Notes under the pieces: model-generated
Told to the model about the DNA's origin: nothing
The model's input: the letters and a program-made list of their open reading frames with translations, nothing else
The model's database searches: none
Position numbers and translations under genes: made by a program
Assembly (NCBI GenBank): GCA_029245955.1
Contig: JAQWOH010000025.1
Location: 62,001-126,000 of the forward strand
Reading direction: 5' to 3'
DNA from: Fuerstiella sp.
GTDB taxonomy: Bacteria > Planctomycetota > Planctomycetia > Planctomycetales > Planctomycetaceae
DNA length: 64,000 nt
Shown: piece after piece, positions 37,885 through 46,659 of the stretch
Position numbering within the stretch: the first letter of the stretch is position 1
How the letters are laid out: each line of letters opens with the position of its first letter

Positions 37885-37901
37885 AATATCCTGGTGATAT
37901 T
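37885..37901. promoter_or_regulatory. AATATC-N5-GATATT inverted repeat upstream of hemC
   Basis: Perfect 6-bp arms (37885-37890, 37896-37901) around CTGGT lie about 90 bases upstream of hemC on its divergent side. A second pair, TCACCAG (37862-37868) and CTGGTGA (37891-37897), overlaps it. Short repeats like this can occur by chance, so this is only a candidate operator. Confidence 0.25.
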
Positions 37902-37989
37902 CAACCGTCATTGAGACTCAATTACTGTTTTTCACTGTTCCGGCACGCGTCTTGCTGCGGCCTGAAACCTCGTCTCACTTATTGGAATA

Positions 37990-38011
37990 TTTGGCAGGTG
38001 GAATTGCCAAA
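37990..38011. promoter_or_regulatory. TTTGGCA-N8-TGCCAAA inverted repeat, candidate SufR operator
   Basis: Seven-base perfect arms (TTTGGCA 37990-37996, TGCCAAA 38005-38011) separated by 8 bases, ending 61 bases before the regulator start codon. The dyad spacing fits a dimeric winged-helix regulator. Cyanobacterial SufR, in my knowledge, binds a different dyad (CAAC-N6-GTTG), so binding by this protein is an inference from position. I did not see a second copy before nuoB or sufC. Confidence 0.4.
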
Positions 38012-38072
38012 AAGCTGTTGGCGTGTAGAATTACGACCGTCGAAAGTGTCTGCCGGCACGCGGGAGGAAAGA

Positions 38073-38711
38073 ATGGCTCCACTTGATTCCAAAGATCGTG
38101 AACTTCTTGCACATTTGCACTGCCATAGCGGGGCAAATGTCCAGGACCTTTGCGGTGTTTTGGGAGTCACGCGAAATGCAATTCGCCAGCGTATTTTGCG
38201 TCTGGAAGCTTGGGGACTGATGATCAGTGAGCAGCGGTCTCAGGCCCGCGGACGTCCTAAGAACGTTTATCATGTGACTGCGGACGGGCTGCATTCGCTG
38301 GGCGAGGATTATCGGGAACTGGCGGTTGTGCTGTGGGAGGTGATTTCTCAGGTTGAGGATGCCGCCATCCGGGAACAGTTGATTTCTCAGGTTCGGGATC
38401 GACTCGCGGACCGGTTTCGTCGGAAGTTGACGGAGACGTGTTCGGTGGATGAGCGGTTGGATCAGCTGGCGTATGAAATGAAAACCAGCGGATTTAACGT
38501 GGAAAGTGACCATTCGGCGTCTTTACCGATTCTGCGCGAAACGAATTGTCCGTTTCCGATGCTGGCGGACGTGGATGAGGCCATCTGCCAGGTAGAACGA
38601 CAGGTTTTGGAACAGGTGCTGGGAGCTCCTGTGGAGTTCAAGAACCGGTGCCGTGACGGGCACCATTGTTGTGAGTTCGAAGTTCACGTGGGAAGTGCGG
38701 GAAAGACCTGA
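38073..38711 (+). CDS. sufR: SufR-like Fe-S transcriptional regulator
   Basis: A 212-residue regulator. The N-terminal winged helix-turn-helix reads DRELLAHLHCHSGANVQDLC, then GVTRNAIRQRILRLEAWGLM and GRPKNVYHVTADG. The C-terminal part carries clustered cysteines: Cys in ETNCPFPMLADVDEAIC (two Cys with 12 residues between), then NRCRDGHHCC. SufR proteins use such Cys residues to bind a [4Fe-4S] cluster and repress the suf operon when clusters are plentiful. GGGAGG at 38062-38067 fixes ATG 38073; the frame is open to 37911 without any site. It precedes nuoB, sufC, sufB and sufD on the same strand. The gene symbol is a family assignment strengthened by that context. Confidence 0.8.
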   Translation: MAPLDSKDRELLAHLHCHSGANVQDLCGVLGVTRNAIRQRILRLEAWGLMISEQRSQARGRPKNVYHVTADGLHSLGEDYRELAVVLWEVISQVEDAAIREQLISQVRDRLADRFRRKLTETCSVDERLDQLAYEMKTSGFNVESDHSASLPILRETNCPFPMLADVDEAICQVERQVLEQVLGAPVEFKNRCRDGHHCCEFEVHVGSAGKT

Positions 38712-38854
38712 GCCAATGCTTGGAAAGCGCCGCCTGCGATTGAAACAAGTAGTTACCCTGATAGAGTTTGCGGTTCGCATTTCCTGTGATGTGGCGTCAT
38801 GGGATTCAGTCAAATCGCGACTTCATTGAAAAACTCATTTGGAACCTGACCGAC

Positions 38855-39391
38855 ATGACATGGATTGAAGGACGCTTCGAAGAGAACGTCATTACCACCA
38901 CCATGGAAGATGCCATGAACTGGGGGCAGCAGTCCAGTATCTGGCCGATGACTTTTGGTCTGGCCTGCTGTGCTATCGAAATGATGGCGACTGGTGCCAG
39001 CAAATACGACATCGACCGCTTTGGCGCGGGGGCTTTTCGAGCCACTCCGCGTCAGGCCGATCTGATGATCGTGGCTGGTACCGTTACGTTCAAAATGGCC
39101 AGCCGGGTTCGTCGTTTGTACGAGCAGATGGCAGATCCGAAATACGTCATTGCGATGGGCGCCTGTACTGTTGGCGGCGGCCCGTACTTCAAGCACGGTT
39201 ACCACGTTGTGAAGGGTGTGGATCTGGTCGTGCCGGTTGACGTTTACGTTCCCGGGTGTCCACCGCGTCCGGAAGCACTGTTGGAAGGTCTGATGAGAAT
39301 TCAGGACAAAATCAAAGCTCGTAAAGTGACTAAGGGTGAACAGAAATTACCCGTTCCTCACCACAGCGGGTATTCAGCACTGAACGTGTAA
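38855..39391 (+). CDS. nuoB: NADH-quinone oxidoreductase subunit B
   Basis: A 178-residue subunit of complex I that holds cluster N2, the last iron-sulfur centre before quinone. The four ligands are Cys38 and Cys39 ([11 protein letters not shown]), Cys104 ([13 protein letters not shown]) and Cys135 ([15 protein letters not shown]). The start is uncertain: ATG 38855 gives [20 protein letters not shown], close to planctomycete NuoB as I know it, while the frame is open to 38768. It lies between sufR and sufC, far from the other nuo genes in this window (which face the other way from 44.9 kb on), and nuoA, nuoC and nuoD are not beside it. Confidence 0.93.
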   Translation: MTWIEGRFEENVITTTMEDAMNWGQQSSIWPMTFGLACCAIEMMATGASKYDIDRFGAGAFRATPRQADLMIVAGTVTFKMASRVRRLYEQMADPKYVIAMGACTVGGGPYFKHGYHVVKGVDLVVPVDVYVPGCPPRPEALLEGLMRIQDKIKARKVTKGEQKLPVPHHSGYSALNV

Positions 39392-39406
39392 GTCAGTGCG
39401 AATGAG

Positions 39407-39422
39407 GCGACAGTATGCTGTC
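39407..39422. promoter_or_regulatory. Small hairpin after nuoB
   Basis: CGACAG-TATG-CTGTCG forms 6-bp arms 15 bases past the nuoB stop, with no T-tract. A further 12-bp palindrome (ACAGACGTCTGT, 39507-39518) lies about 65 bases before sufC. Either could mark a processing site, attenuator or operator between nuoB and sufC. Confidence 0.3.
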
Positions 39423-39582
39423 GGAAGAATCGGATTCGAAGTCGCCACATCGAATCCCGTGGTATTAGTTTAACCGTTTGACTGAATCCCGAGTTGACCA
39501 TCCCGAACAGACGTCTGTCCCACCGACGGCGTGTTGTCGACCGGGCTGTGCGACTCTGACACTATAAGGAATTGCGAACGCG

Positions 39583-40395
39583 ATGAGCAGTTTGCTGAAA
39601 ATTACTGACCTGCACGTTTCCGTTGCCGACACGCCGATTCTGAAGGGTGTGAACATGGAGATTCGTCAGGGCGAGATTCACGCACTGATGGGCCCCAACG
39701 GTTCCGGTAAAAGCACACTGGCCTATGCACTGTCGGGCCACCCCAATTATTCGATCACCGGCGGTTCGATCGAAATTGACGGCGTGAATATCACGGAGCA
39801 GGAAGCTGACGAACGTGCTCGTCTTGGTCTGTTTCTGGCGTTTCAGTACCCCGTCGTGATTCCGGGCGTCAAAGTGGCGGATTTCATTCGCCATGCTGTG
39901 AGCAACATACGTGATCCGGACCGCAAAGAGGGCGAAGGCCTGATTGGTATGCGTGAGTTCCGTACGGAAATCAAGGCGCGGATGGAAGAGCTGGGAATGG
40001 ATCTTGAGTTCGCTCGGCGTTATCTGAATGACGGTTTTTCCGGGGGTGAAAAGAAACGCATGGAGATTCTGCAGATGGCGATGCTGCAGCCGAAGTTTGC
40101 GATTCTGGACGAAACCGACAGCGGTTTGGACAGTGATGCCGTTCGAGTCGTCAGCGAAGGTCTGGCGAAACTCAGCGGACCGGACATGGGCGTTCTGATC
40201 ATCACTCACCACGAACGTCTGCTGGAATTTAATCCGCCTCAATACACACATGTGATGCTGGGCGGGCGCATTGTCGAAACCGGCGACGCGGCGTTGGCAC
40301 ACGATCTGCACGCGAACGGTTATGCCACCGTTCGCGAACGCCACCCTGAAGCTGCGGCTGACAATGCCAGGGCCGAAGAAGCTGCCGCGGTTTAG
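39583..40395 (+). CDS. sufC: Fe-S assembly ATPase SufC
   Basis: A 270-residue ABC-type ATPase without membrane segments that powers the SufBCD scaffold for iron-sulfur cluster assembly. Walker A is GPNGSGKST at 37-45, the Q-loop is LFLAFQYPVVIPGV, the signature is GFSGGEKKRMEILQM, and Walker B is FAILDETDSGLDSDA, with the Asp-Glu-Thr-Asp form typical of SufC. The C-terminal 20 residues are Ala/Glu-rich and extended. It precedes sufB by 81 bases in the order sufC-sufB-sufD; sufS and sufU/E are not in this window. Confidence 0.95.
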   Translation: MSSLLKITDLHVSVADTPILKGVNMEIRQGEIHALMGPNGSGKSTLAYALSGHPNYSITGGSIEIDGVNITEQEADERARLGLFLAFQYPVVIPGVKVADFIRHAVSNIRDPDRKEGEGLIGMREFRTEIKARMEELGMDLEFARRYLNDGFSGGEKKRMEILQMAMLQPKFAILDETDSGLDSDAVRVVSEGLAKLSGPDMGVLIITHHERLLEFNPPQYTHVMLGGRIVETGDAALAHDLHANGYATVRERHPEAAADNARAEEAAAV

Positions 40396-40476
40396 TTATT
40401 CGTCCGTCAGGCTGTGCCTGATCCCTCGGTCAATAATTTGTCAGGCACGGTCTGACCTGTAAATAGAAATGCGAAT

Positions 40477-41892
40477 ATGAGTACCGACGCACCGGAAACA
40501 GAAGAAGTTGGAATTGGCGATTATCAGTTCGGCTTCCACGATTCCACCGACGACTACGAATTCAAAAGTCGTAAAGGCCTGGACCGTGAGATTGTCGGAC
40601 AGATCTCCGAAATGAAGAATGAACCTGCCTGGATGCGGGACTTCCGCTTGAAGTCGCTGGAGATTTTTGAGTCTCGGCCGATGCCCGGCTGGGGCGGCGA
40701 CATGTCGAAACTCGACTTCAACGACATCTATTACTACATGAAGGCGACCAAAGGACAGGAACGCAGCTGGGACGATGTTCCGGAGGATATCCGCAAGACT
40801 TACGATCGGCTGGGGATACCTGAAGCGGAAAAGAAGTTTCTTTCCGGCGTGAAGGCTCAGTACGACTCAGAAGTCGTGTATGGCAGTTTGAAGGAAGACC
40901 TGTCTAAAGACGGAGTACTGTTCACTGACACTGATTCTGCCCTGCGAGAACATCCGGAAATTTTCCGCGAATACTTCGGCACGATCATTCCGCCGGAAGA
41001 TAACAAATTTGCGGCTCTTAACAGCGCAGTCTGGTCTGGCGGGTCATTTATTTATGTCCCACCCGGTGTCCACATTGATTTCCCTCTGCAGGCGTATTTC
41101 CGCATCAACAGCCAGAATATGGGACAGTTCGAACGCACCCTGATCATCGTTGATGAAGGGGCTTCGGCTCACTATGTCGAAGGCTGTACGGCTCCCACGT
41201 ACAGCAGCGACAGTCTGCATAGTGCTGTCGTTGAGATTGTGGTCAAGCGAGGCGGTCGGTTCCGCTACACAACCATTCAGAACTGGTCCAACAACGTCTA
41301 TAACCTGGTCACCAAACGAGCGATGGCCTATGGTGATGCTCTGATGGAATGGGTCGACGGAAACCTCGGCAGCCGACTGACGATGAAATACCCGGCCATC
41401 TATCTGATGGAGCCCGGGGCGCGTGGCGAAACGCTGTCCATCGCCTTTGCCGGCGATCACCAGCATCAGGACGCGGGCGCCAAGATGGTGCACTGTGCTC
41501 CTGACACCAGCAGCCGCATCATCAGTAAGAGCATCAGCAAAGACGGAGGACGCAGCAGTTACCGTGGCCTGGTAAAGGTCGAAGATGGTGCTCACCACTG
41601 CAAAAGCAACGTCGTCTGTGACGCTTTGATTCTGGATTCGGACAGCAAAAGCGACACGTATCCCTACATCGAAGTTGAAGAACAGGACGTGGCCATTGAA
41701 CATGAAGCCAGTGTCAGCAAGATTGCTGAAGAACAGTTGTTCTACCTGATGAGCCGTGGCCTGTCAGAAGCGGAAGCCAGTGCGATGATTGTCACAGGTT
41801 TCATCGAACCACTGGTGAAGGAACTGCCGATGGAATACGCCGTCGAAATGAATCGTCTGATCGAACTGCAAATGGAAGGCAGTGTCGGCTGA
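40477..41892 (+). CDS. sufB: Fe-S assembly scaffold SufB
   Basis: A 471-residue beta-helix scaffold on which new clusters form together with SufC and SufD. Landmarks are [20 protein letters not shown] near the N-terminus, [74 protein letters not shown] and the Cys-containing segment [33 protein letters not shown] precedes the C-terminal helices. Length is normal for the family. Confidence 0.95.
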   Translation: MSTDAPETEEVGIGDYQFGFHDSTDDYEFKSRKGLDREIVGQISEMKNEPAWMRDFRLKSLEIFESRPMPGWGGDMSKLDFNDIYYYMKATKGQERSWDDVPEDIRKTYDRLGIPEAEKKFLSGVKAQYDSEVVYGSLKEDLSKDGVLFTDTDSALREHPEIFREYFGTIIPPEDNKFAALNSAVWSGGSFIYVPPGVHIDFPLQAYFRINSQNMGQFERTLIIVDEGASAHYVEGCTAPTYSSDSLHSAVVEIVVKRGGRFRYTTIQNWSNNVYNLVTKRAMAYGDALMEWVDGNLGSRLTMKYPAIYLMEPGARGETLSIAFAGDHQHQDAGAKMVHCAPDTSSRIISKSISKDGGRSSYRGLVKVEDGAHHCKSNVVCDALILDSDSKSDTYPYIEVEEQDVAIEHEASVSKIAEEQLFYLMSRGLSEAEASAMIVTGFIEPLVKELPMEYAVEMNRLIELQMEGSVG

Positions 41893-42155
41893 CCGGATGG
41901 CCCGGTCGACCCATGGCGTAGAACGCTGGGTTTGACTCCGACTAGGGTCGCGCCGCCGAGGGCGGTGAATAGGCAGCAGGTTTTGTTATTGCGGAATGTC
42001 TGTGACGAACGGCAGCAGATTCAATTTCGCCAGTCCAGCTCTCGGTCTCAAGTTCAACTCGAAGATTAATTTTCAGACAAAATATCGATCAACTCGGCGG
42101 TGCGACGTTCCATGTCCTGCCACCCACCACGCCAACCAGGATCGAAGATCCCCCT

Positions 42156-43487
42156 ATGACTGTTACTATTGATATTGACCGCATCGGGTTTAGTGCCGAG
42201 GTCTTCGAAGAGTTTCTTACCACGCGTTCCGAACCATCTTGGATCACGGACGCCCGTCGAGCTGCGTTCGCGAAGTATGAAGAACTGCTGGGCGCAGAAC
42301 TCGACCCGGAAGAATTCAAACGCATTGACCTGAGAATCTTCAACGCTGCAAAGTTTCGGCCGTTAACTGCAGACTCTGATGCGTCGTCCGTCAGCACTCT
42401 GCTGGCCGGCGAAACCGAATACGGAGGCAGCATCAGGCACGTTGATGGTACAACAACACATGAAAATGTGTGTGAAGACATGACCGCCAAAGGCGTTCTG
42501 TTCGGCGATCTGCAGACGCTGCTGACGGAAAACCGTGAATTGCTGGAGCCGTACTTTCTGAAGCAGGCCGTACGTCCGGATGCGGATCGTTTTTCTGCAT
42601 GGCATGCGGCCTTCTGGACCAGTGGTACATTGCTGTATGTTCCGCAGGGCGTGGAAGTCGATCTGCCGCTGCACAGTCTGATTGCTCATACTGCCGATGG
42701 CGTTGCTGACTTTGGCCACACTCTGATCATCGTCGAAGACGAAGCGAAAGCGACACTGCTGGAAGAAACAACCTCAGCTAACGAAGACCAGAGCGGGCTG
42801 CACGTCGGCTGTGTGGAATTGATCGTTGGCAAGTACGCTAATCTGCGATACGTTCAGCTGCAGAACTGGAATCAGAAGACGTGGCATTTTGCTCACCAGG
42901 CCGGTAACGTGGCCAGCGAAGGCTCGCTGCAGTGGACGGTCGTCGGACTGGGCAGCAAGCTCAGTCACATTCATCAGGACGTTAATCTGAACGGTCGAGC
43001 CGCAACGGCGGAGGTCAACGGTGTCACTTTTGCCAGCGACCGGCAGAAGATTTCGTATTACACTCAGCAGCATCACAAAGCACAGGGCACGCACAGCGAC
43101 CTGTTGTACAAAGAAGTACTGCGAGACGACTCCCGCGTTATCTGGCGCGGGATGATCAAGGTGGATGCGGCGGCTCAGCAGACTGACGGCTATCAGCGGA
43201 GTGACGCACTCATGCTCAGCAGTGACGCGCGATGCGACAGTATTCCCGGTCTGGAAATCGAAGCCGATGATGTGCGTTGTACTCACGGTGCGACGACCGG
43301 ACGAGTTGATGAAGAGCAGATCTTCTACGCAGAAAGCCGGGGCATCTCAGAAAAAGAAGCCATGCACATGATTGTTGAAGGCTTCTTTCAGCAGGTTTAT
43401 GACCGTATTCCCATCGAAATTGTCCGGGATACGCTTAGTCGCACGGTGCAGGGCAAGCTCGGTATCGAATCCATGACTGCCGTTTGA
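42156..43487 (+). CDS. sufD: Fe-S assembly protein SufD
   Basis: A 443-residue partner of SufB with the same fold. RSEPSWITDARRAAFAKYEE opens the N-terminal helical part, SGTLLYVPQGVEVDLPLHS the beta-helix core, and KAQGTHSDLLYKEVLRDDSR with VIWRGMIKVDAAAQQTDGYQ the later strands. The conserved His lies in DDVRCTHGATTGRVDEEQIF. It is about 260 bases after sufB; that spacer contains no gene or clear terminator, so co-transcription is likely. As a SufD it should support iron entry into the complex. Confidence 0.92.
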   Translation: MTVTIDIDRIGFSAEVFEEFLTTRSEPSWITDARRAAFAKYEELLGAELDPEEFKRIDLRIFNAAKFRPLTADSDASSVSTLLAGETEYGGSIRHVDGTTTHENVCEDMTAKGVLFGDLQTLLTENRELLEPYFLKQAVRPDADRFSAWHAAFWTSGTLLYVPQGVEVDLPLHSLIAHTADGVADFGHTLIIVEDEAKATLLEETTSANEDQSGLHVGCVELIVGKYANLRYVQLQNWNQKTWHFAHQAGNVASEGSLQWTVVGLGSKLSHIHQDVNLNGRAATAEVNGVTFASDRQKISYYTQQHHKAQGTHSDLLYKEVLRDDSRVIWRGMIKVDAAAQQTDGYQRSDALMLSSDARCDSIPGLEIEADDVRCTHGATTGRVDEEQIFYAESRGISEKEAMHMIVEGFFQQVYDRIPIEIVRDTLSRTVQGKLGIESMTAV

Positions 43488-43789
43488 AGTTGGTGTTCTT
43501 GTGGCGTTCCTTCCATATGGTGTTTGGGGCGGCACGCGCACGGAGTTGCGCTGGCAATGATGGGCCGGGAGTGTTGTCTTCAGCTGGTATTGGTGTGAGA
43601 CCGACATTTTTCAGTGAATGACGGACTTGAAGTGATCTTGCCCTGATTTGCCTGAACCGCCAGAATTCGCAGTTGTGCGTGTCGCGGGACTGGTCAGCAA
43701 TTTCGCAGCTGAACGGCGGCGGAACGCGCTGTACTTCGGCGAAACGCCCTCTATCTATCGTCTTCATAACGCTCAAGGATGAGCAGCCT
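43488..43789. other. Intergenic region after sufD
   Basis: About 300 bases. The lipoprotein frame stays open upstream to 43673, but that part lacks a ribosome site and a signal. I see no terminator hairpin or other gene here. Confidence 0.4.
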
Positions 43790-44380
43790 GTGCGTTCAAA
43801 GTACGCATCAATTCAACGTACCGCCGCTGCATGTGTGCTGCTTGCCGTGATTACAGCCAGCGGCTGTCTGTCCGGAACCTTGCCCGGTCGTACACTGCAG
43901 GGAGCAAATGCGATTCAGGTGCCGGTTGAGCGATACGACCTCATCTGGGAACGTGCTGTTGCGGTGCTGAACAATTATCACTTCGTTATTGCACGTGAAA
44001 GTAAGCTTGAGGGGGTGATTGAAACTCAGTACCGAGCGGGCTCAAACCTGCTGGAGCCCTGGCACCATGATTCCGTGGGGTATGCCAGCAAGCTGGAAAG
44101 CACTCTGCAATCCATCAGGCGCCGCGTTGTCGTCACGTTTCAGAACACCGCCGACAATATGTTGATTGTCAGTGTTCGAGCTGACAAACAGATCGAAGAC
44201 GTACCGGGCCTGGCGGCGAACTACGAAGGCGGAGCTACATTTCGTGACTCCGATCCACTGCAGCGTGATCTGGATCAGGTGGTCGGTCAGTCCGGCCCGT
44301 CCCGGTGGATTTCGCGGGGCACAGATCCGGCACTGGAAGTGGAATTACTCAGCCAGATTCGACACGCTGTGCTGCGTTGA
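43790..44380 (+). CDS. Putative lipoprotein of unknown function
   Basis: 196 residues from a GTG start, with AAGGA upstream. The leader SKYASIQRTAAACVLLAVI ends in TASGC, a lipobox with Cys26 as the lipid-bearing residue. The mature part has a compact alpha/beta look (ERYDLIWERAVAVLNNYHFV, ...IRRRVVVTFQNTADNMLIVS, then VRADKQIEDVPGL), reminiscent of small periplasmic domains with a conserved Trp-Glu helix. Planctomycetes have many such lipoproteins; no family is recognised. It converges on the gene at 44461. Confidence 0.7.
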   Translation: MRSKYASIQRTAAACVLLAVITASGCLSGTLPGRTLQGANAIQVPVERYDLIWERAVAVLNNYHFVIARESKLEGVIETQYRAGSNLLEPWHHDSVGYASKLESTLQSIRRRVVVTFQNTADNMLIVSVRADKQIEDVPGLAANYEGGATFRDSDPLQRDLDQVVGQSGPSRWISRGTDPALEVELLSQIRHAVLR

Positions 44381-44460
44381 ACCGGCCCCGCAGTGCGGAG
44401 CGAGCGTCGCGTCGCAGTTGGCTGCCGTTCCGGGTATTGTTGCGTTTCCGTTATCGCTGT

Positions 44461-44907
44461 TCAGTCGGCTGCCGCAGCCGCCAGTTGTTCCTGCAATTCT
44501 TTCAAAGCCGCCGCCGCTTCCGTTTGCCGAGTCTTGATGGCCGTCAGCAGCAGCACTGCTTCCTCGTCATCATCTTTGCTGAGTTCCAACAGTGCTGAGG
44601 TGATGCTGTCACAAACAATCTGTTGGCTGCCGTGCAGGCTGTCAAACAGAGCTTCCAGCGCAACAAACTGCAGGTCTGTATATTCGGTCGGGAAGGATCC
44701 GAAATCGATGAAGTGTTCCCGCACTGTTAACAACGAAACGATGTCCGCCACATCCTGACGCTGACGAGCGGCAATGGCATTGACCTGCTCTTCCACAGAA
44801 TGATCCTGAGTACTGACCCAGGGCCATGCTTCCGCCACATACTGCAGAAAACTGCGGGCCATGTCGATCAGCACGCTGTTCAGCACTGATTCCGATTGCT
44901 GACTCAT
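44461..44907 (-). CDS. Helical protein of unknown function downstream of nuoN
   Basis: A 148-residue, strongly helical and acidic protein without membrane segments. ESVLNSVLIDMARSFLQYVA opens the protein, AIAARQRQDVADIVSLLTVR follows, and it ends in an Ala/Glu/Lys/Gln helix that may be a coiled coil. The frame is open to 44958; I prefer the inner ATG 44907, with GGAAG upstream, because the added residues look like leader sequence of no type. It lies 72 bases after nuoN on the same strand and may be the last gene of the nuo operon. I do not recognise a complex I accessory factor in it. Confidence 0.6.
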   Translation of the reverse strand: MSQQSESVLNSVLIDMARSFLQYVAEAWPWVSTQDHSVEEQVNAIAARQRQDVADIVSLLTVREHFIDFGSFPTEYTDLQFVALEALFDSLHGSQQIVCDSITSALLELSKDDDEEAVLLLTAIKTRQTEAAAALKELQEQLAAAAAD

Positions 44908-44979
44908 GAAGAACTTCCAGGGAACATGACACGTCGGAAAAGCCGCAAGGGCGGCCACCGGAGAGAAGACAGAAACCGA

Positions 44980-46596
44980 TTAACCACCGATAACCAGCAA
45001 CACAGCATGTCCGGCTTCGTTAGCGATTGAACTTAGTCCGTTAACAAGCTGTGGCAGGAAGCCCAGCAGAGCGACCATGACGGCAAGGACAACCACGTAA
45101 TAACCTTCCATCGCGGGCAGCGGCACTGGTTTGACATCGGCCGGTCGTTCTTCAAGGAACATCGCTTTCAGGATGCGAACGTAGTAAAACAGGCTGAAGA
45201 TGGTGTTGATTGCCCCCGCGGCCAGCACAACATACATCGCCCAGTGAATCTGTGCTGCCTGGTAAACTGATGCAAAAATCATGAGCTTCGCAAAGAAGCC
45301 TCCGAATGGCGGAATGCCAATCAGGCTGAAGATGCACACCAGCATCGTGATACACAACGCAGGGCTCTGTGAAATCAAACCTTTGAAGCTGTCGATGTCT
45401 TCATTAAATGTGTAATTGCGGACCAGGGCGATGACGGCGAAAGCGCCCAGATTCATAAACATGTACACTGCCAGATAGTACAGCAGTCCACCGATGCTGT
45501 AATTGATGGCTTTGCCCAATCCTGCTGCCTGGTCGCTGTTCAGCATAACCAGCATGGCAGCCACGGCCATCAGCATGTAACCGGCATGAGCAATCGTGGA
45601 ATACGCCAGTAATCGCTTCAGGTTCTTCTGAGTATATGCTGCCAGGTTTCCATAAGTTGTTGTGACGATTGCAATCACACCAAGTCCGACGCCAAATGCC
45701 GTCATTAGGTCTGCAGTTTCAGGGACACCGGAAAGGCCTACGCAGAAGCGGACCAGCAGCCCGAATGCTCCGGCTTTGGAAGCCACAGACAGAAATCCGG
45801 CGACTTCGGCTGAGGCACCTTCGAACGCATCCGGACACCAAAAATGGAATGGAACGAGCGACAGCTTGAATGCCAGGCCAACCATAACCAGCATGACGCC
45901 TAAAGCGACGGTCAGAACTTCGGGATTATCGAGTCCGGCAGTGCCGTGAGCCACAACTCGAAGCTGTTCGGCCAACGCAGCCATGTCACCGGTTCCCAGT
46001 ACGCCAGCCACCAGGCTGATACCATACAGCATAACGCCGGCCGCACCGGCTCCATAAACCACATATTTCAATGAGGCTTCGCTGCTGGCTTTGCGGCCTT
46101 TCAGAAAGCCGACCATGACGTAACTGGGAACACTTGCCATTTCCACACCCAGAAACAGCATCAACAGATTGTTGGCACTGGCCATCAGCATCATGCCGAT
46201 GGTCGCTCCGAACAGCAGTGAATAGAAATCGGGAGCATCTTCGTTGTCGGGGATTCCTGTCAGAACCGTCAGGGCAATGGTCAGAATCAGAAACAACGTC
46301 AGGAAGATACGAAAGAACACACTGAACAGATCCTGTCGCAGCATCCCGCCGAAGAACGAGTAGGACACAGTATCGTTGGCAGCGATCAGGTCGGCAAACT
46401 GTGCAAACGAACACCCACCGGCGGCCGCAGCACCGATGAGGCCGACGATAAATGTTGGTAGCAGACGATCAGCGCTCAGCAGACGCATCAGCAGCATGAC
46501 GACAATAGTACCGCTCAGGCAAAGTTCGGCACTGAAGTTCCACAGTCCCTTAGAGAGCGTATTGTTGATCAGAGTGGTGAGAAGTTCAGAGAACAC
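44980..46596 (-). CDS. nuoN: NADH-quinone oxidoreductase subunit N
   Basis: A 538-residue proton-pumping antiporter-like subunit with about 14 helices. Landmarks are LLMLFLGVEMASVPSYVMVG (Glu of helix 5), FKLSLVPFHFWCPDAFEGAS (Lys and His of the channel), YTQKNLKRLLAYSTIAHAGY and IGIPPFGGFFAKLMIFAS. All charged residues expected for proton transfer appear present. It is the last subunit gene of the H-J-K-L-M-N series. Confidence 0.93.
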   Translation of the reverse strand: MFSELLTTLINNTLSKGLWNFSAELCLSGTIVVMLLMRLLSADRLLPTFIVGLIGAAAAGGCSFAQFADLIAANDTVSYSFFGGMLRQDLFSVFFRIFLTLFLILTIALTVLTGIPDNEDAPDFYSLLFGATIGMMLMASANNLLMLFLGVEMASVPSYVMVGFLKGRKASSEASLKYVVYGAGAAGVMLYGISLVAGVLGTGDMAALAEQLRVVAHGTAGLDNPEVLTVALGVMLVMVGLAFKLSLVPFHFWCPDAFEGASAEVAGFLSVASKAGAFGLLVRFCVGLSGVPETADLMTAFGVGLGVIAIVTTTYGNLAAYTQKNLKRLLAYSTIAHAGYMLMAVAAMLVMLNSDQAAGLGKAINYSIGGLLYYLAVYMFMNLGAFAVIALVRNYTFNEDIDSFKGLISQSPALCITMLVCIFSLIGIPPFGGFFAKLMIFASVYQAAQIHWAMYVVLAAGAINTIFSLFYYVRILKAMFLEERPADVKPVPLPAMEGYYVVVLAVMVALLGFLPQLVNGLSSIANEAGHAVLLVIGG

Positions 46597-46659
46597 TTTG
46601 AATTACCGAATGAGGTTGTGGCGGTGTTTGGATCCAAGAGTCTGCGGTCCGGCAGGTTA

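Noticed and set aside
39562..40344. A 260-codon minus-strand frame opposite sufC.
   Set aside because: It is the antisense shadow of a textbook ABC ATPase.
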